DNA from: CAIZGX01 sp046048875 | GTDB lineage: Bacteria; Bacteroidota; Bacteroidia; Flavobacteriales_D; Sanyastnellaceae | NCBI GenBank assembly: GCA_046048875.1 | Contig: JBJOFG010000017.1 | Coordinates: 80,616 to 144,615 of the forward strand | Length of the DNA stretch: 64,000 nucleotides | Direction: 5' to 3' | Part shown: piece by piece, positions 39,552 through 48,091 of the stretch | Layout: each line of letters opens with the position of its first letter | Position numbering within the stretch: position 1 is the stretch's first letter | Notes under the pieces: generated by a model | Databases searched by the model: none | What the model was told of the DNA's origin: nothing | The model's input: the letters and a program-made list of their open reading frames with translations, nothing else | Made by a program: the position numbers and the translations under genes

Positions 39552-40341
39552 GTCTGCTGGGAGCCGCGTCGTTCGCGAAATTCGAAACTTGTAAATTCAA
39601 GACATAAGTTCCGTCTTCAATTTCATTCGGAACATAAATCAATTCAGTAATCGTCTTTTGAAAATTCGGATTTGCAGGCACATTCCAAAACAAATGATGC
39701 GCCGCTAGAGCACCACCGTCTTCTTCGCGGTCCACGCTGGGCAAGTCAATGAGTAAGTGCTGAACTCCCGCATCCACAATCCGTTGCATGGCGCCAATGG
39801 TTAAGTACGGAAAATTCGTTCCGGAATATTGTCTTTGCATTTTCGAATGATCATTCGGTTTTGTACGAATAATCAACGCTTCCGCCTTCAAATCAAAACC
39901 TTCGAAACTCTCTTCACTTACGACCCAATCCCCTTGCGAAGCCCCTGTTTCAAGATTCTGCGAAAGGTCCTGCGGAAGGTCTTGCGAAGCACCTTCGGAA
40001 CGACCTTGTGAAACACCTTGTCTCAGATTAACAGAAATAAGCTTCGCCACATAATGTGAGGAACCTACGCTACTCACAACCGGAAAATCGGTATCCACGA
40101 TATGCCCCACATTCTCTGTGTGTGTGCCATGTCCATGCGGATTGAAATAAACATCTCGAAAATTTACTGCTCCGCCTTCCGCTACTGAACCGAGGAACTG
40201 TTCGGTGCGAACGGGCTCTATGCGCATGGGCTCAACGTACCAAGCGCGCGGACCTTTCGGATTCAGTGAAATGCTCAAATCCATTCCTTTTTCAGTTTGA
40301 AAGGAATAGCGTCTTCCGTCTTTTTCAAGCGTTAGTTTCAT
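39523..40341 (-). CDS. Cyclase (kynurenine formamidase-like) family protein with in-frame repeat insert
   Basis: A 272-residue protein of the cyclase family. Metal/catalytic residues are in NPHGHGTHTENVGHIVD (residues 68-83). Residues 105-138 are a run of tetrapeptides (NLRQ, GVSQ, GRSE, GASQ, DLPQ, DLSQ, NLET, GASQ) encoded by a 12-base-period bead array of the same kind as the intergenic arrays. The insert lies between two conserved segments (KLISVNL and DLKAEALIIRT). Activity as a metal-dependent hydrolase is likely; the substrate is unknown. It is 9 bases downstream of the hemW-like gene. Confidence 0.85.
   Translation of the reverse strand: MKLTLEKDGRRYSFQTEKGMDLSISLNPKGPRAWYVEPMRIEPVRTEQFLGSVAEGGAVNFRDVYFNPHGHGTHTENVGHIVDTDFPVVSSVGSSHYVAKLISVNLRQGVSQGRSEGASQDLPQDLSQNLETGASQGDWVVSEESFEGFDLKAEALIIRTKPNDHSKMQRQYSGTNFPYLTIGAMQRIVDAGVQHLLIDLPSVDREEDGGALAAHHLFWNVPANPNFQKTITELIYVPNEIEDGTYVLNLQVSNFANDAAPSRPMLFGLMEE
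39933..40026. repeat. Palindromic bead array inside a coding gene (ACCTT linker)
   Basis: Plus-strand units: GCGAAGC, GTTTCAAGAT, GCGAAAGGT, GCGGAAGGT, GCGAAGC, CGGAACG, GTGAAAC and GTCTCAGAT, separated mostly by CCT, CTT or ACCTT. Unit length is 12 bases through most of the array, which keeps the cyclase frame. GCGAAGC and GTGAAAC with a following CTT linker also occur in array R6, so this is the same family. Confidence 0.85.
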
Positions 40342-40350
40342 ACTGCAAGA

Positions 40351-41457
40351 TTAAATAAATAATGTTGAAATAATGTGGTCGGAAATGAGCCATCCCTTTG
40401 GCGTTAATCGAAATCCATTTTCATCGATTTCCGCATTTCCAACTTCCACAAACTTCAAAAAATTCCGTTCGTTGTCCTTTTTCCATTCCTCTGGAAAGTC
40501 CTTCCAATCAATGCCCTCACACGTTCGAAGTCCAACCATAATTCGTTCGTTCCAACGATCAACTTCTGTTAATTCTTCCACCTCGTAAAATTCTTTTTTC
40601 AATTCAATTGAACGAATGTATTGAGGATTGTTCGAGACATTCCAACGACGCTTTCCTTCAGAATAAGAATGCGCAGAAGGTCCCATTCCCACATAAGGAA
40701 CGCCCTTCCAATAATTACCGTTGTGTACAGAGCGGAATCCCGGTTTCGCATAATTGGAAAGCTCGTAATGCTCGTAGCCCAAAAGCTCAGCTGTCGCGTC
40801 TAAATACAAAAAACTCTTTTCAACCTCTTCGTCGACTTGTGGCTCTAGAATCCCCTTCTTTTGTCGCGCGCCAAATACCGTTTTTTCCTCAACGGTTAAA
40901 GCGTAGGCGCTGAAGTGAGGAATATCTAACTGAATCAATTGTTCAACATTCGACTGCCATTGCGAAAAAGTTGCGATGGGAATTCCGAAAATAAGATCCG
41001 CCGTAATGTTTGTAATTCCAATGTCCTGCGCACGCTTAATCGCGGCTTCAGCCTGAGATCCAGAATGCTTGCGATTCATGTACTCCAGGTGTTCATCGAA
41101 AAAAGATTGAACGCCAATACTCAGCCTGTTTATTCCAAGGCGTTGAAGCATGCGCAAATAATCGGGGGTAAGATCTTCGGGGTTGGCTTCCAAGGTAATT
41201 TCGTTCGCTGTGGTAACGCCTTCGCCAAGGCTGTCCATTATTCTTCCGAGCTGCGATTCGGTGAGCAGCGAGGGTGTTCCTCCACCGAAATAGATCGTGC
41301 TCATTTCACCCTGCGACCACTCTTCTTTGCGAAGGACCATTTCCTTCAACATGGCTTGAACCAATTCTTCTTGCGCGTCGAGCTTCGTCGAAAAATGAAA
41401 ATCACAATAGTGACAAGCATGCCTGCAGAACGGAATATGAAAATAGACACCCATCAT
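40351..41457 (-). CDS. hemW: HemW-like radical SAM protein
   Basis: A 368-residue protein with the radical SAM motif C-x3-C-x2-C (FCRHACHYCDFHF, residues 10-22), the Gly-rich STIYFGGGTPSLL and the HemN_C region. HemW proteins were long annotated as oxygen-independent coproporphyrinogen oxidases but are thought to insert heme into respiratory enzymes. HemW carries three, not four, N-terminal cysteines in this motif, as here. It starts MMGVY; either Met may be used. Confidence 0.88.
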   Translation of the reverse strand: MMGVYFHIPFCRHACHYCDFHFSTKLDAQEELVQAMLKEMVLRKEEWSQGEMSTIYFGGGTPSLLTESQLGRIMDSLGEGVTTANEITLEANPEDLTPDYLRMLQRLGINRLSIGVQSFFDEHLEYMNRKHSGSQAEAAIKRAQDIGITNITADLIFGIPIATFSQWQSNVEQLIQLDIPHFSAYALTVEEKTVFGARQKKGILEPQVDEEVEKSFLYLDATAELLGYEHYELSNYAKPGFRSVHNGNYWKGVPYVGMGPSAHSYSEGKRRWNVSNNPQYIRSIELKKEFYEVEELTEVDRWNERIMVGLRTCEGIDWKDFPEEWKKDNERNFLKFVEVGNAEIDENGFRLTPKGWLISDHIISTLFI

Positions 41458-41503
41458 CTGCGCGAATTTAGCTAGCTTCGCGTACGTTAAGACGAATTAA
41501 GAC

Positions 41504-42004
41504 ATGAAGGCCACTGTAAATAATGCAAATGCATTCGAAGTAACTTCGAACATAAACAGTAAAACTGTTGTATTAAACGATCAATCTTTACCGCTAGACC
41601 TCCTGCAAAATGGGGCACACCTGCATTTCGTGTGGAAGGGCAAGAGCGTTAACGTGGAAGTCATTTCTCTTTCCAAGGAAGAGAAAAAAGTTGTGTTGAA
41701 GGTCAACAATAAAATGACTGAGGTTCGGTTAGAAGAGCCGTTGGACGCTTTATTGAATTCTTTAGGGTTTTCTTCTGCGAGCAGCAGTAAAATTAAACAA
41801 GTAAAATCTCCAATGCCTGGTTTGGTGCTTTCCATAAGCGCTGAAGTCGGCAAAGACGTTAAAAAAGACGAACCCCTTTTGATCTTGGAAGCCATGAAAA
41901 TGGAAAACGTAATCAAGAGTCCAACCGACGGAATCGTAAAAAGCATTTCAGTGAATGCCGGTCAAGCGGTTGAAAAAGGATCAGTCATGATTACTTTTGA
42001 ATAG
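41504..42004 (+). CDS. Biotin carboxyl carrier-type protein of an acyl-CoA carboxylase
   Basis: A 166-residue protein. The first 90 residues form a beta-rich domain like the biotin-transfer region of propionyl/methylcrotonyl carboxylases. The C-terminal 75 residues are a biotinyl domain with the biotinylation site LEAMKMENV and the mirrored PMPGLVLSI start. It would carry carboxybiotin between carboxylase and carboxyltransferase, probably partnering the beta subunit at 2734..4275 about 37 kb away. The T9SS type B gene follows 4 bases later. Confidence 0.9.
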   Translation: MKATVNNANAFEVTSNINSKTVVLNDQSLPLDLLQNGAHLHFVWKGKSVNVEVISLSKEEKKVVLKVNNKMTEVRLEEPLDALLNSLGFSSASSSKIKQVKSPMPGLVLSISAEVGKDVKKDEPLLILEAMKMENVIKSPTDGIVKSISVNAGQAVEKGSVMITFE

Positions 42005-42008
42005 TCAA

Positions 42009-43010
42009 ATGAAACAACTGTTTTTAGGCATAGCTTTTTTTCTGTTTGTTGTCCAAGCAATGGCACAACCTTGCGCTACTGTTTCCAGCAATATCCTTTG
42101 TGCAGATGTTGAGCCTACAACAGAACAATTGGTTTCAGCCCCATTCAATACGGGTTGCTTCAGTTATTCTATGACCAATTTTTATAGCTTTCAAACGGGA
42201 ACAAATCCGAACGGTGTTCTTGAGGCATCATTGACCCTTCAAGATTGCGATGACTTTTCGGGAAATAATACCATGGGACTTGTGGTTGCAGAATTAATTC
42301 CATCCTCAGACCCTTGCCTTCCGGCTTCTTACAACATTATTAGTCCGTGTTTCACAACTGATTCAAGTGACGTGTTTTTCGTTGGCGGACTGCTTCCAGA
42401 TCATGATTACGTGATTCTTGTTGGTTCTGATCACGACCCTTTGTTCGGTATCTGTTCATACGATTTGTTCATCGGAGGTTCTGCTGTTGATATTGCCGCT
42501 GGAACTTTTCCCTATGAAATTGTTCTGGGGGAATCCACTTCAGCAATTGCGCAAGGCGGCAGCCCTGGAACAACCTACACGTGGGAACCTATGCCCGAAT
42601 TCAACGAGATAACAAGCGATTCAACCATGACATTTTATCCAACCGAAGAAGGTCAAACAATTTCCATTTCCGCGGTTGGAACCATCGGCGATTGCAGCGT
42701 GAACGCACCTATTTTCGTCAACATCCTTTCTCCCATTTCAATCTACAATGCTCTTACACCAAACGGAGACAACATTGACGACACCTGGACCATCACCGGA
42801 ATTGATCGTCCTGTTTTCGAAGCCGCGGTAGTCAGTGTGTTCGACAGATGGGGACAGCAAGTGTTCAAATCGCTCGGATACAGAACGCCTTGGGACGGCA
42901 CAAATAACGGAAAGTACTTACCAACCGGTGCGTACTACTACGTGATTGAATTGAATACGTATAACCTCTACATTCCACCCTATGTAGGCATTGTTTCGAT
43001 ACTCCGATGA
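42009..43010 (+). CDS. T9SS type B (gliding motility-associated C-terminal domain) cargo protein
   Basis: A 333-residue secreted protein from the ATG at 42009, with a signal peptide (KQLFLGIAFFLFVVQAMAQ). The body has Cys-containing Ig-like strands. The last 90 residues are the CHU_C/type B sorting domain: SIYNALTPNGDNIDDTW, VSVFDRWGQQVFKS and DGTNNGKYLPTGAYYYVI. Type B cargo usually requires a PorP/SprF partner, and such a gene follows with a 4-base overlap. The carried function is unknown. Confidence 0.9.
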   Translation: MKQLFLGIAFFLFVVQAMAQPCATVSSNILCADVEPTTEQLVSAPFNTGCFSYSMTNFYSFQTGTNPNGVLEASLTLQDCDDFSGNNTMGLVVAELIPSSDPCLPASYNIISPCFTTDSSDVFFVGGLLPDHDYVILVGSDHDPLFGICSYDLFIGGSAVDIAAGTFPYEIVLGESTSAIAQGGSPGTTYTWEPMPEFNEITSDSTMTFYPTEEGQTISISAVGTIGDCSVNAPIFVNILSPISIYNALTPNGDNIDDTWTITGIDRPVFEAAVVSVFDRWGQQVFKSLGYRTPWDGTNNGKYLPTGAYYYVIELNTYNLYIPPYVGIVSILR

Positions 43011-43933
43011 AAAAAGTATTGGCCATCATAGCACTATTGTGGATGTGTAGCATGAAAATGCAAGCGCAACAGCTTACGCATTATACAAATTTTACCTACA
43101 ATTATTTGAATTACAACCCTGCTGTAACGGGCAGCACACCTTGCTTAGAAGCGCGTGTAGGGTATCGTAAGCAATGGACAGGATTCGAAGGTGCTCCTAC
43201 AACAGGATACGTGAATGTGCACAATAAATTCGGATTGCGCAGATACAACTTCCACGGTGTGGGAGTAATGGTCGAAAACGACACCTACGGGCCATTTGGA
43301 ACAACGTCGCTTGTTGCGAACTACGCTTACCACATGAAGTTAACAAAGGGCTATTCTTTGTCTTCAGGGATTGGAATTGGCTTTACGCAGTACAGATTGG
43401 GTTTAGGTGGAATTACAATGCCCGACATAGAGATTGATCCTGTTATTGGAAATTCCTTGGGAACAATTGTGGCACCTACTGTGAACTTCGGATTGTGGTT
43501 GTACAGAAAGGACCGATTCTTCGGGCTGTCGGTTAGGCAACTTACACAACCAAAGGTAAAGGGACTCCCAGATACTCAAATGAAAAGACACTTTACACTG
43601 GCCTATGGAAAGGCTATTCAGCTTAACGAAAAGTTCATTTTTAAACCGGGATTACTCTTGAATTATGTTGGAAGAAGTAAGCCTTCTTTAGATGCACAAG
43701 CCATGCTTGAATTCAAAAAGATTATTGCAGTCGGTATCGCGGGAAGGACAGGACATGGGGGGTCGGCTCTTGTGAAATTAGATGCGCTTCCGTACTTAAC
43801 CATTGCATACGCCTACGACATAACAGCCAATCGTTTGCGCTATGCCGCAACAAATACACACGAGATTACCCTTGGATTCCGCGCCTGCGGTTTAAAAGAG
43901 CGTAATCACGTTCCTTGCGCAGCATACGACTAA
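43007..43933 (+). CDS. PorP/SprF family T9SS outer-membrane protein
   Basis: A 308-residue protein with a signal peptide (KVLAIIALLWMCSMKMQAQ) and the PorP/SprF barrel. Typical segments are YNYLNYNPAVTGSTPCLEARVGYRKQWTGFEGAPTTGYVNVH near the N-terminus and GIGIGFTQYRLG. These proteins attach or help secrete type B cargo through the type IX system. It overlaps the type B cargo gene by 4 bases and the next gene by one (TAATG), so all three are translationally coupled. Confidence 0.93.
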   Translation: MKKVLAIIALLWMCSMKMQAQQLTHYTNFTYNYLNYNPAVTGSTPCLEARVGYRKQWTGFEGAPTTGYVNVHNKFGLRRYNFHGVGVMVENDTYGPFGTTSLVANYAYHMKLTKGYSLSSGIGIGFTQYRLGLGGITMPDIEIDPVIGNSLGTIVAPTVNFGLWLYRKDRFFGLSVRQLTQPKVKGLPDTQMKRHFTLAYGKAIQLNEKFIFKPGLLLNYVGRSKPSLDAQAMLEFKKIIAVGIAGRTGHGGSALVKLDALPYLTIAYAYDITANRLRYAATNTHEITLGFRACGLKERNHVPCAAYD

Positions 43934-44271
43934 TGAACATCGAAGATTTTTTCGAAACTTGTCAAGCCATTAGTGAAGAGGTAACTTCCGATTTGCCCTT
44001 CGACGAAAACGCCTTAGTTTTTCGAGTTGAAAACAAAATCTTCGCCATGGTTAACCTCGATAATTTCGAGAAGGGCATTAACCTAAAATGCGACCCTGAA
44101 AGAGCCATAGAGCTTCGTGAAGAGTACAACGGCATTCAACCTGGATATCACACCAACAAAAAGCACTGGAACCTTGTCATTCCGAACAGCGATGTTCCCG
44201 ACAAGTTATTGAAAGAACTTGTTCAGCATAGCTTTTCTTTAGTTAAACCGAAAACTAAAAAGAAAAAATAG
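43933..44271 (+). CDS. MmcQ/YjbR family protein
   Basis: A 112-residue protein from the ATG overlapping the PorP stop (MNIEDFFETCQAISEEVTSDLPFDENALVFRV). The fold is a CyaY-like/YjbR small domain with AMVNLDNFEKGINLKCDPERA and a conserved PGYHTNKKHWNLVIP strand-turn. YjbR proteins are described as DNA-binding-like, but their role is unclear. A basic Lys-rich tail (KPKTKKKK) ends 9 bases before array R7. Confidence 0.9.
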   Translation: MNIEDFFETCQAISEEVTSDLPFDENALVFRVENKIFAMVNLDNFEKGINLKCDPERAIELREEYNGIQPGYHTNKKHWNLVIPNSDVPDKLLKELVQHSFSLVKPKTKKKK

Positions 44272-44280
44272 GTTTGTTGA

Positions 44281-44405
44281 AAGATACTCCGTAAGATTTT
44301 TCAAAAGAAGCTTCGCTAACTAACCCCTTGCCAAAGGCATCTTTCGTAGAATCTTGCTTGCATCTTGCCGAAGGCATCTTGTAACACATCTTTCGAAGAA
44401 TCTTA
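44281..44405. repeat. Palindromic bead array R7 (AAGAT head, ATCTT tail linkers)
   Basis: It lies between convergent YjbR and folA genes. Head: ACTCCGT between two AAGAT linkers. After a 35-base less regular centre come GCCAAAGGC, TTCGTAGAA, GCTTGC, GCCGAAGGC, GTAACAC and TTCGAAGAA joined by ATCTT (or TCTT where the bead ends in A). The final ATCTTA contains the folA stop codon. Confidence 0.9.
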
Positions 44406-44912
44406 CACCAAGGTGTACTTGTAAGTCTTAAAAGCAAACGCGTGCTTTTCATCAACCCCCTGTTCCAACAACAACTCGCGTGTATACAGCGAGACGTCGA
44501 ACTCAGGAAAATGCGCATGAGCACCTGGGAATTCCCCTTCAATGTGTGTCAGGTAAATGTGTTGAACAAACCCTTCTCGCAAGGCTAAATCGTAGATCTG
44601 TTCTCCACCAATAACAAAGACTTCATTCTCGCCGCCTTCACGCGCAAATCCCAGTGCCCTAGTTAACTCATCGAACACCACACAACCGGGAGCTTCGAAA
44701 TTCTTATCGCGCGATAACACAATGTTCACACGATTTTTAAATGGACGAAAAGCTTCGGGAATACTTTCGTAGTTTTTTCGCCCCATAATGATGTGATGTC
44801 CTTTAGTAGTGTCCTTGAAGAACTTCATATCGTTCGGAAGATGCCACATTAAATCGTTGTCTTTTCCAATCTCACGATTCAAGCCCATGGCGGCTATTAA
44901 TGAAATTTCCAT
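44403..44912 (-). CDS. folA: Dihydrofolate reductase
   Basis: A 169-residue protein with the DHFR core: ISLIAAMGLNREIGKDNDLMWHLPNDMKFFKDTTKG (including the W and substrate-binding Asp region), IIMGRKNYESI and FVIGGEQIYDLAL. It reduces dihydrofolate with NADPH. It overlaps thyA by one base, the usual pairing because thymidylate synthase makes the dihydrofolate that DHFR recycles. Confidence 0.95.
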   Translation of the reverse strand: MEISLIAAMGLNREIGKDNDLMWHLPNDMKFFKDTTKGHHIIMGRKNYESIPEAFRPFKNRVNIVLSRDKNFEAPGCVVFDELTRALGFAREGGENEVFVIGGEQIYDLALREGFVQHIYLTHIEGEFPGAHAHFPEFDVSLYTRELLLEQGVDEKHAFAFKTYKYTLV

Positions 44913-45706
44913 TAGACAGCTACTGCGGCTTTAATGTGAGGATGAGGGTCGTAATTTTCAATGGAGATATCATCAATGGTGAAAGCAAAAAGATCTTTCA
45001 CTTCAGGATTCAACTTCAACGTTGGAAGCGCCCTGTGTTCGCGCGTGAGTTGAAGTTTAGCTTGGTCCACGTGGTTCGTGTATAGATGCACATCACCTCC
45101 TGTCCAAACAAAATCACCAACTTCTAAATCGCACACTTGTGCAATCATGTGAACCAACAAGGCGTAGGAAGCAATGTTGAAGGGAACACCCAAAAATGTA
45201 TCGCAACTTCTTTGGTAAAGCTGACAACTCAACTTTCCTTCAGCCACATAAAATTGAAATAAGCAATGACACGGTGGAAGAGCCATTTGTTCGATGAACG
45301 AAGGATTCCAAGCAGAAACAATATGTCTTCGGCTGTTCGGATTGTTTTTTAATCCGTTCACCAAATTCACAATTTGATCGGTTGAAGTACCATCTGGATT
45401 CGGCCAAGAACGCCATTGATATCCGTATACCGGACCTAAATTTCCATTTTCATCGGCCCATTCGTCCCAAATAGAAACGCCATTTTCCTTCAAATATGAA
45501 ATGTTTGTGTCTCCTTTCAAAAACCACAACAACTCATGAAAAATGCTTCGCGTATGAAGTTTTTTAGTTGTCATTAACGGAAAACCTTCCGCTAGATTAA
45601 AACGCATTTGATATCCGAAAACACTGTAGGTCCCTGTTCCTGTGCGATCTTCCTTTTTTACGCCGTGGTCTAAAAGGTGTTGTAACAATTCGTGATACTG
45701 CTTCAT
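44912..45706 (-). CDS. thyA: Thymidylate synthase
   Basis: A 264-residue protein with the catalytic cysteine in MALPPCHCLFQFYV, the nucleotide-binding RSCDTFLGVPFNIASYALL and the C-terminal NYDPHPHIKAAVAV. It methylates dUMP to dTMP using methylene-tetrahydrofolate. It forms an operon with folA. The -7 element is 4 bases before the ATG. Confidence 0.97.
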   Translation of the reverse strand: MKQYHELLQHLLDHGVKKEDRTGTGTYSVFGYQMRFNLAEGFPLMTTKKLHTRSIFHELLWFLKGDTNISYLKENGVSIWDEWADENGNLGPVYGYQWRSWPNPDGTSTDQIVNLVNGLKNNPNSRRHIVSAWNPSFIEQMALPPCHCLFQFYVAEGKLSCQLYQRSCDTFLGVPFNIASYALLVHMIAQVCDLEVGDFVWTGGDVHLYTNHVDQAKLQLTREHRALPTLKLNPEVKDLFAFTIDDISIENYDPHPHIKAAVAV

Positions 45707-45710
45707 GTTT

Positions 45711-45718
45711 CAAAAGTA
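45711..45718 (-). promoter_or_regulatory. -7 promoter element TACTTTTG of thyA-folA
   Basis: Exact TAnnTTTG match on the minus strand, 4 bases before the thyA ATG, so the transcript is likely leaderless. Confidence 0.6.
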
Positions 45719-45806
45719 ATCCGTTAAATGAGGAATTAAGGTGCCTGTTGAAAATCATATTAAACCTTTTCATAAATCGCATATCTTAACTTCAGCATAA
45801 CATACT

Positions 45807-48089
45807 ATGAAAAATTATATACTGTCCTTATTTCTTTTCGCAAGCCTATCCACAACTGCACAAACAAACTTTTACGATCCTTACGTTATTGAAGACATTC
45901 GAATCTATTTTCCAACTGCGGGATGGGACGCCACACTGGACGCGGCCGTGGCAAACGAGACCTATACGGTTGCGGATAGCGTAGTTATAAACGGACAAAA
46001 ATTCCTTCAAGTGGGAGTGAAATACAAAGGAAACAGCTCGTATAACCCAACAAGAGCTAAAAATCCATTTCACATAAAGTTAGATTACATCCTTGACCAA
46101 AACTATCAGGGTTACGAGGATTTGAAGCTCAACAATGGGTTTTCAGATCCCAGTATGATGCGCGAAATTTCATCTTACAAAATACTTCGTCAATACATGG
46201 ATGGACCAAAAGCCAACCTAGCAAAAGTATACGTGAACGGCAATTACCACGGAATATACACCAACGCGCAAGACATTGGAAATCGCTTCAACTTCGATCA
46301 TTATTACACCTCTTACGGAACATTCATCAAGTGCAATCCACAGAACGTTCAAACAGGAGGGGGAAGCGGACTTTTGTACTCCACAGCCGACTCCACCGGT
46401 TACCTTACGCAATACGAAGTGCAATCGGATTTCGGATGGAACAAGCTTCAAGATTTCATTGACACCTTGAACAACTACTCTGCAAACATTGCAAATGTTT
46501 TGGACGTCGATCGAGCACTGTGGATGCTGGCCTACAACGATGTGTTGGTTAACCTCGACAGCTATTCAGGGAGTTTCAGACAGAATTACTATTTGTACAG
46601 AAACCACCAGCACCGCTGGATTCCGACCGTGTGGGACGTAAACATGTCTTACGGTAGTTTCACCATGCTTGGAACCAATACTGGCGGAGGAGGACCCGGT
46701 GGCGGTGGAAATCTCACACTTACCACCATGCAACAAATGGATCCTTATATCCACATCAACGACTCCGGTTGGCCGTTAATTAATAAGCTCCTTGCAAACC
46801 CCGTTTACAAAAGAATGTATACTGCGCACCTTCGAACCATTAACCGCGAAAATTTCGTGAACGCAGATTACAAAGTGTACATTGAAGCCATGCATGCAGC
46901 GGCTGATAACGCCGTAAGTACAGACCCAAACTACTTATACACCTACCAAAACTACTTGAACAATTTAACCACAACCATTGCAGGCGGTGGTGGACCTCCG
47001 GGAGCGGGAACTGTTGGTGTTTATCAATTGATGGATTCACGTGCGACCTATTTGGAAGGCACCACTGCTTTTACTGCTGTTCCTCCAAGCATCACCAATG
47101 TTGTTCCTTCAAATAGTTCACCTTATTACCTCGAAACGGTATCTATTAACGCAACAGTTTCAAATAGCTCAGAAGTTTATTTGGGATATCGCTATAAAAA
47201 ATCAGATGGCTTCACGCGCATGCTCATGTTCGATGATGGGGCGCACAACGACGGTGGTGCAAACGACGGGGTGTTCGGAATTTCAATTCCGGTGAATTCA
47301 CTTCGCGTGCAGTACTACATCTATGCTGAAAATTCAACAGCGGGAATGTTTGCACCTGAAAGAGCCGAGCACGAGTTTTATGAAATAGACGCGCTTATTC
47401 AAATGGCAACAACCAACGATGTTGTTTTGAATGAAGTGGTTTCAAGCAACTCAACTGTTGTTTCAAACGAGCAAGGAAAATTCAAAGATTACATCGAGGT
47501 GGTGAATATTTCTTCCGTCCCTCTTGGAATGAATACAATTTGCATTAGCGATGATTCGGCTGTTCCAACGAAATGGAAGTTCCCCGGCTCTGTATTCATT
47601 CTTCCAGGACAGCATCTCTTAATCTGGTCAGACGATAACGACAACGTATATCTCGATCCTCACACCAATTTCAACCTCTCTTCTAGTGGCGGATTTCTCA
47701 GCCTTTCAGACACACTTGGAAATGTCTTTCAAACGACAACAGTTCCTAGTCAAAATATTGACGAAGCTTGGGGAAGATGCGAGGATATTTTTGGTGACTT
47801 CGGTATTAATACAAGTCCAACTCCGAGAGCCGTTAACAACTGTGTCCTTGGAATAACTGAAACCGAACAATCATTCGGTTTGTATCCAAATCCGGCTTCA
47901 GTCTATTTAACGATTGAAAACAATACAACAATGACGCGTGTTGAAGTTTTAGATTTAACTGGAAGAATTATTCACACGGAAAATCCAAACACAACAACCG
48001 CACGAATGAATGTCATTGATTTTTCAAATGGGATTTACGTCGTAAAAGTCAATGGAAAATTTGCAGGAAGATTTGAGAAGATGAATTAA
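45807..48089 (+). CDS. CotH kinase-family T9SS type A cargo protein
   Basis: A 760-residue secreted protein: signal peptide (residues 1-18, STTAQ); a CotH kinase-like domain (about 20-440) with VGVKYKGNSSYNP, YEDLKLNNGFSDPSMMRE and the VWDVNMSYG metal-site-like segment; a Gly-rich loop (GGGGPGGGG); an Ig-like region (about 430-525); a lamin-tail domain (about 530-670, VVLNEVVSSNST...); and a C-terminal type A sorting domain (FGLYPNPASVYLTI, VEVLDLTGRII). CotH-family kinases phosphorylate spore-coat proteins in Bacillus; here a surface or matrix target is likely. Confidence 0.9.
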   Translation: MKNYILSLFLFASLSTTAQTNFYDPYVIEDIRIYFPTAGWDATLDAAVANETYTVADSVVINGQKFLQVGVKYKGNSSYNPTRAKNPFHIKLDYILDQNYQGYEDLKLNNGFSDPSMMREISSYKILRQYMDGPKANLAKVYVNGNYHGIYTNAQDIGNRFNFDHYYTSYGTFIKCNPQNVQTGGGSGLLYSTADSTGYLTQYEVQSDFGWNKLQDFIDTLNNYSANIANVLDVDRALWMLAYNDVLVNLDSYSGSFRQNYYLYRNHQHRWIPTVWDVNMSYGSFTMLGTNTGGGGPGGGGNLTLTTMQQMDPYIHINDSGWPLINKLLANPVYKRMYTAHLRTINRENFVNADYKVYIEAMHAAADNAVSTDPNYLYTYQNYLNNLTTTIAGGGGPPGAGTVGVYQLMDSRATYLEGTTAFTAVPPSITNVVPSNSSPYYLETVSINATVSNSSEVYLGYRYKKSDGFTRMLMFDDGAHNDGGANDGVFGISIPVNSLRVQYYIYAENSTAGMFAPERAEHEFYEIDALIQMATTNDVVLNEVVSSNSTVVSNEQGKFKDYIEVVNISSVPLGMNTICISDDSAVPTKWKFPGSVFILPGQHLLIWSDDNDNVYLDPHTNFNLSSSGGFLSLSDTLGNVFQTTTVPSQNIDEAWGRCEDIFGDFGINTSPTPRAVNNCVLGITETEQSFGLYPNPASVYLTIENNTTMTRVEVLDLTGRIIHTENPNTTTARMNVIDFSNGIYVVKVNGKFAGRFEKMN

Positions 48090-48091
48090 TC

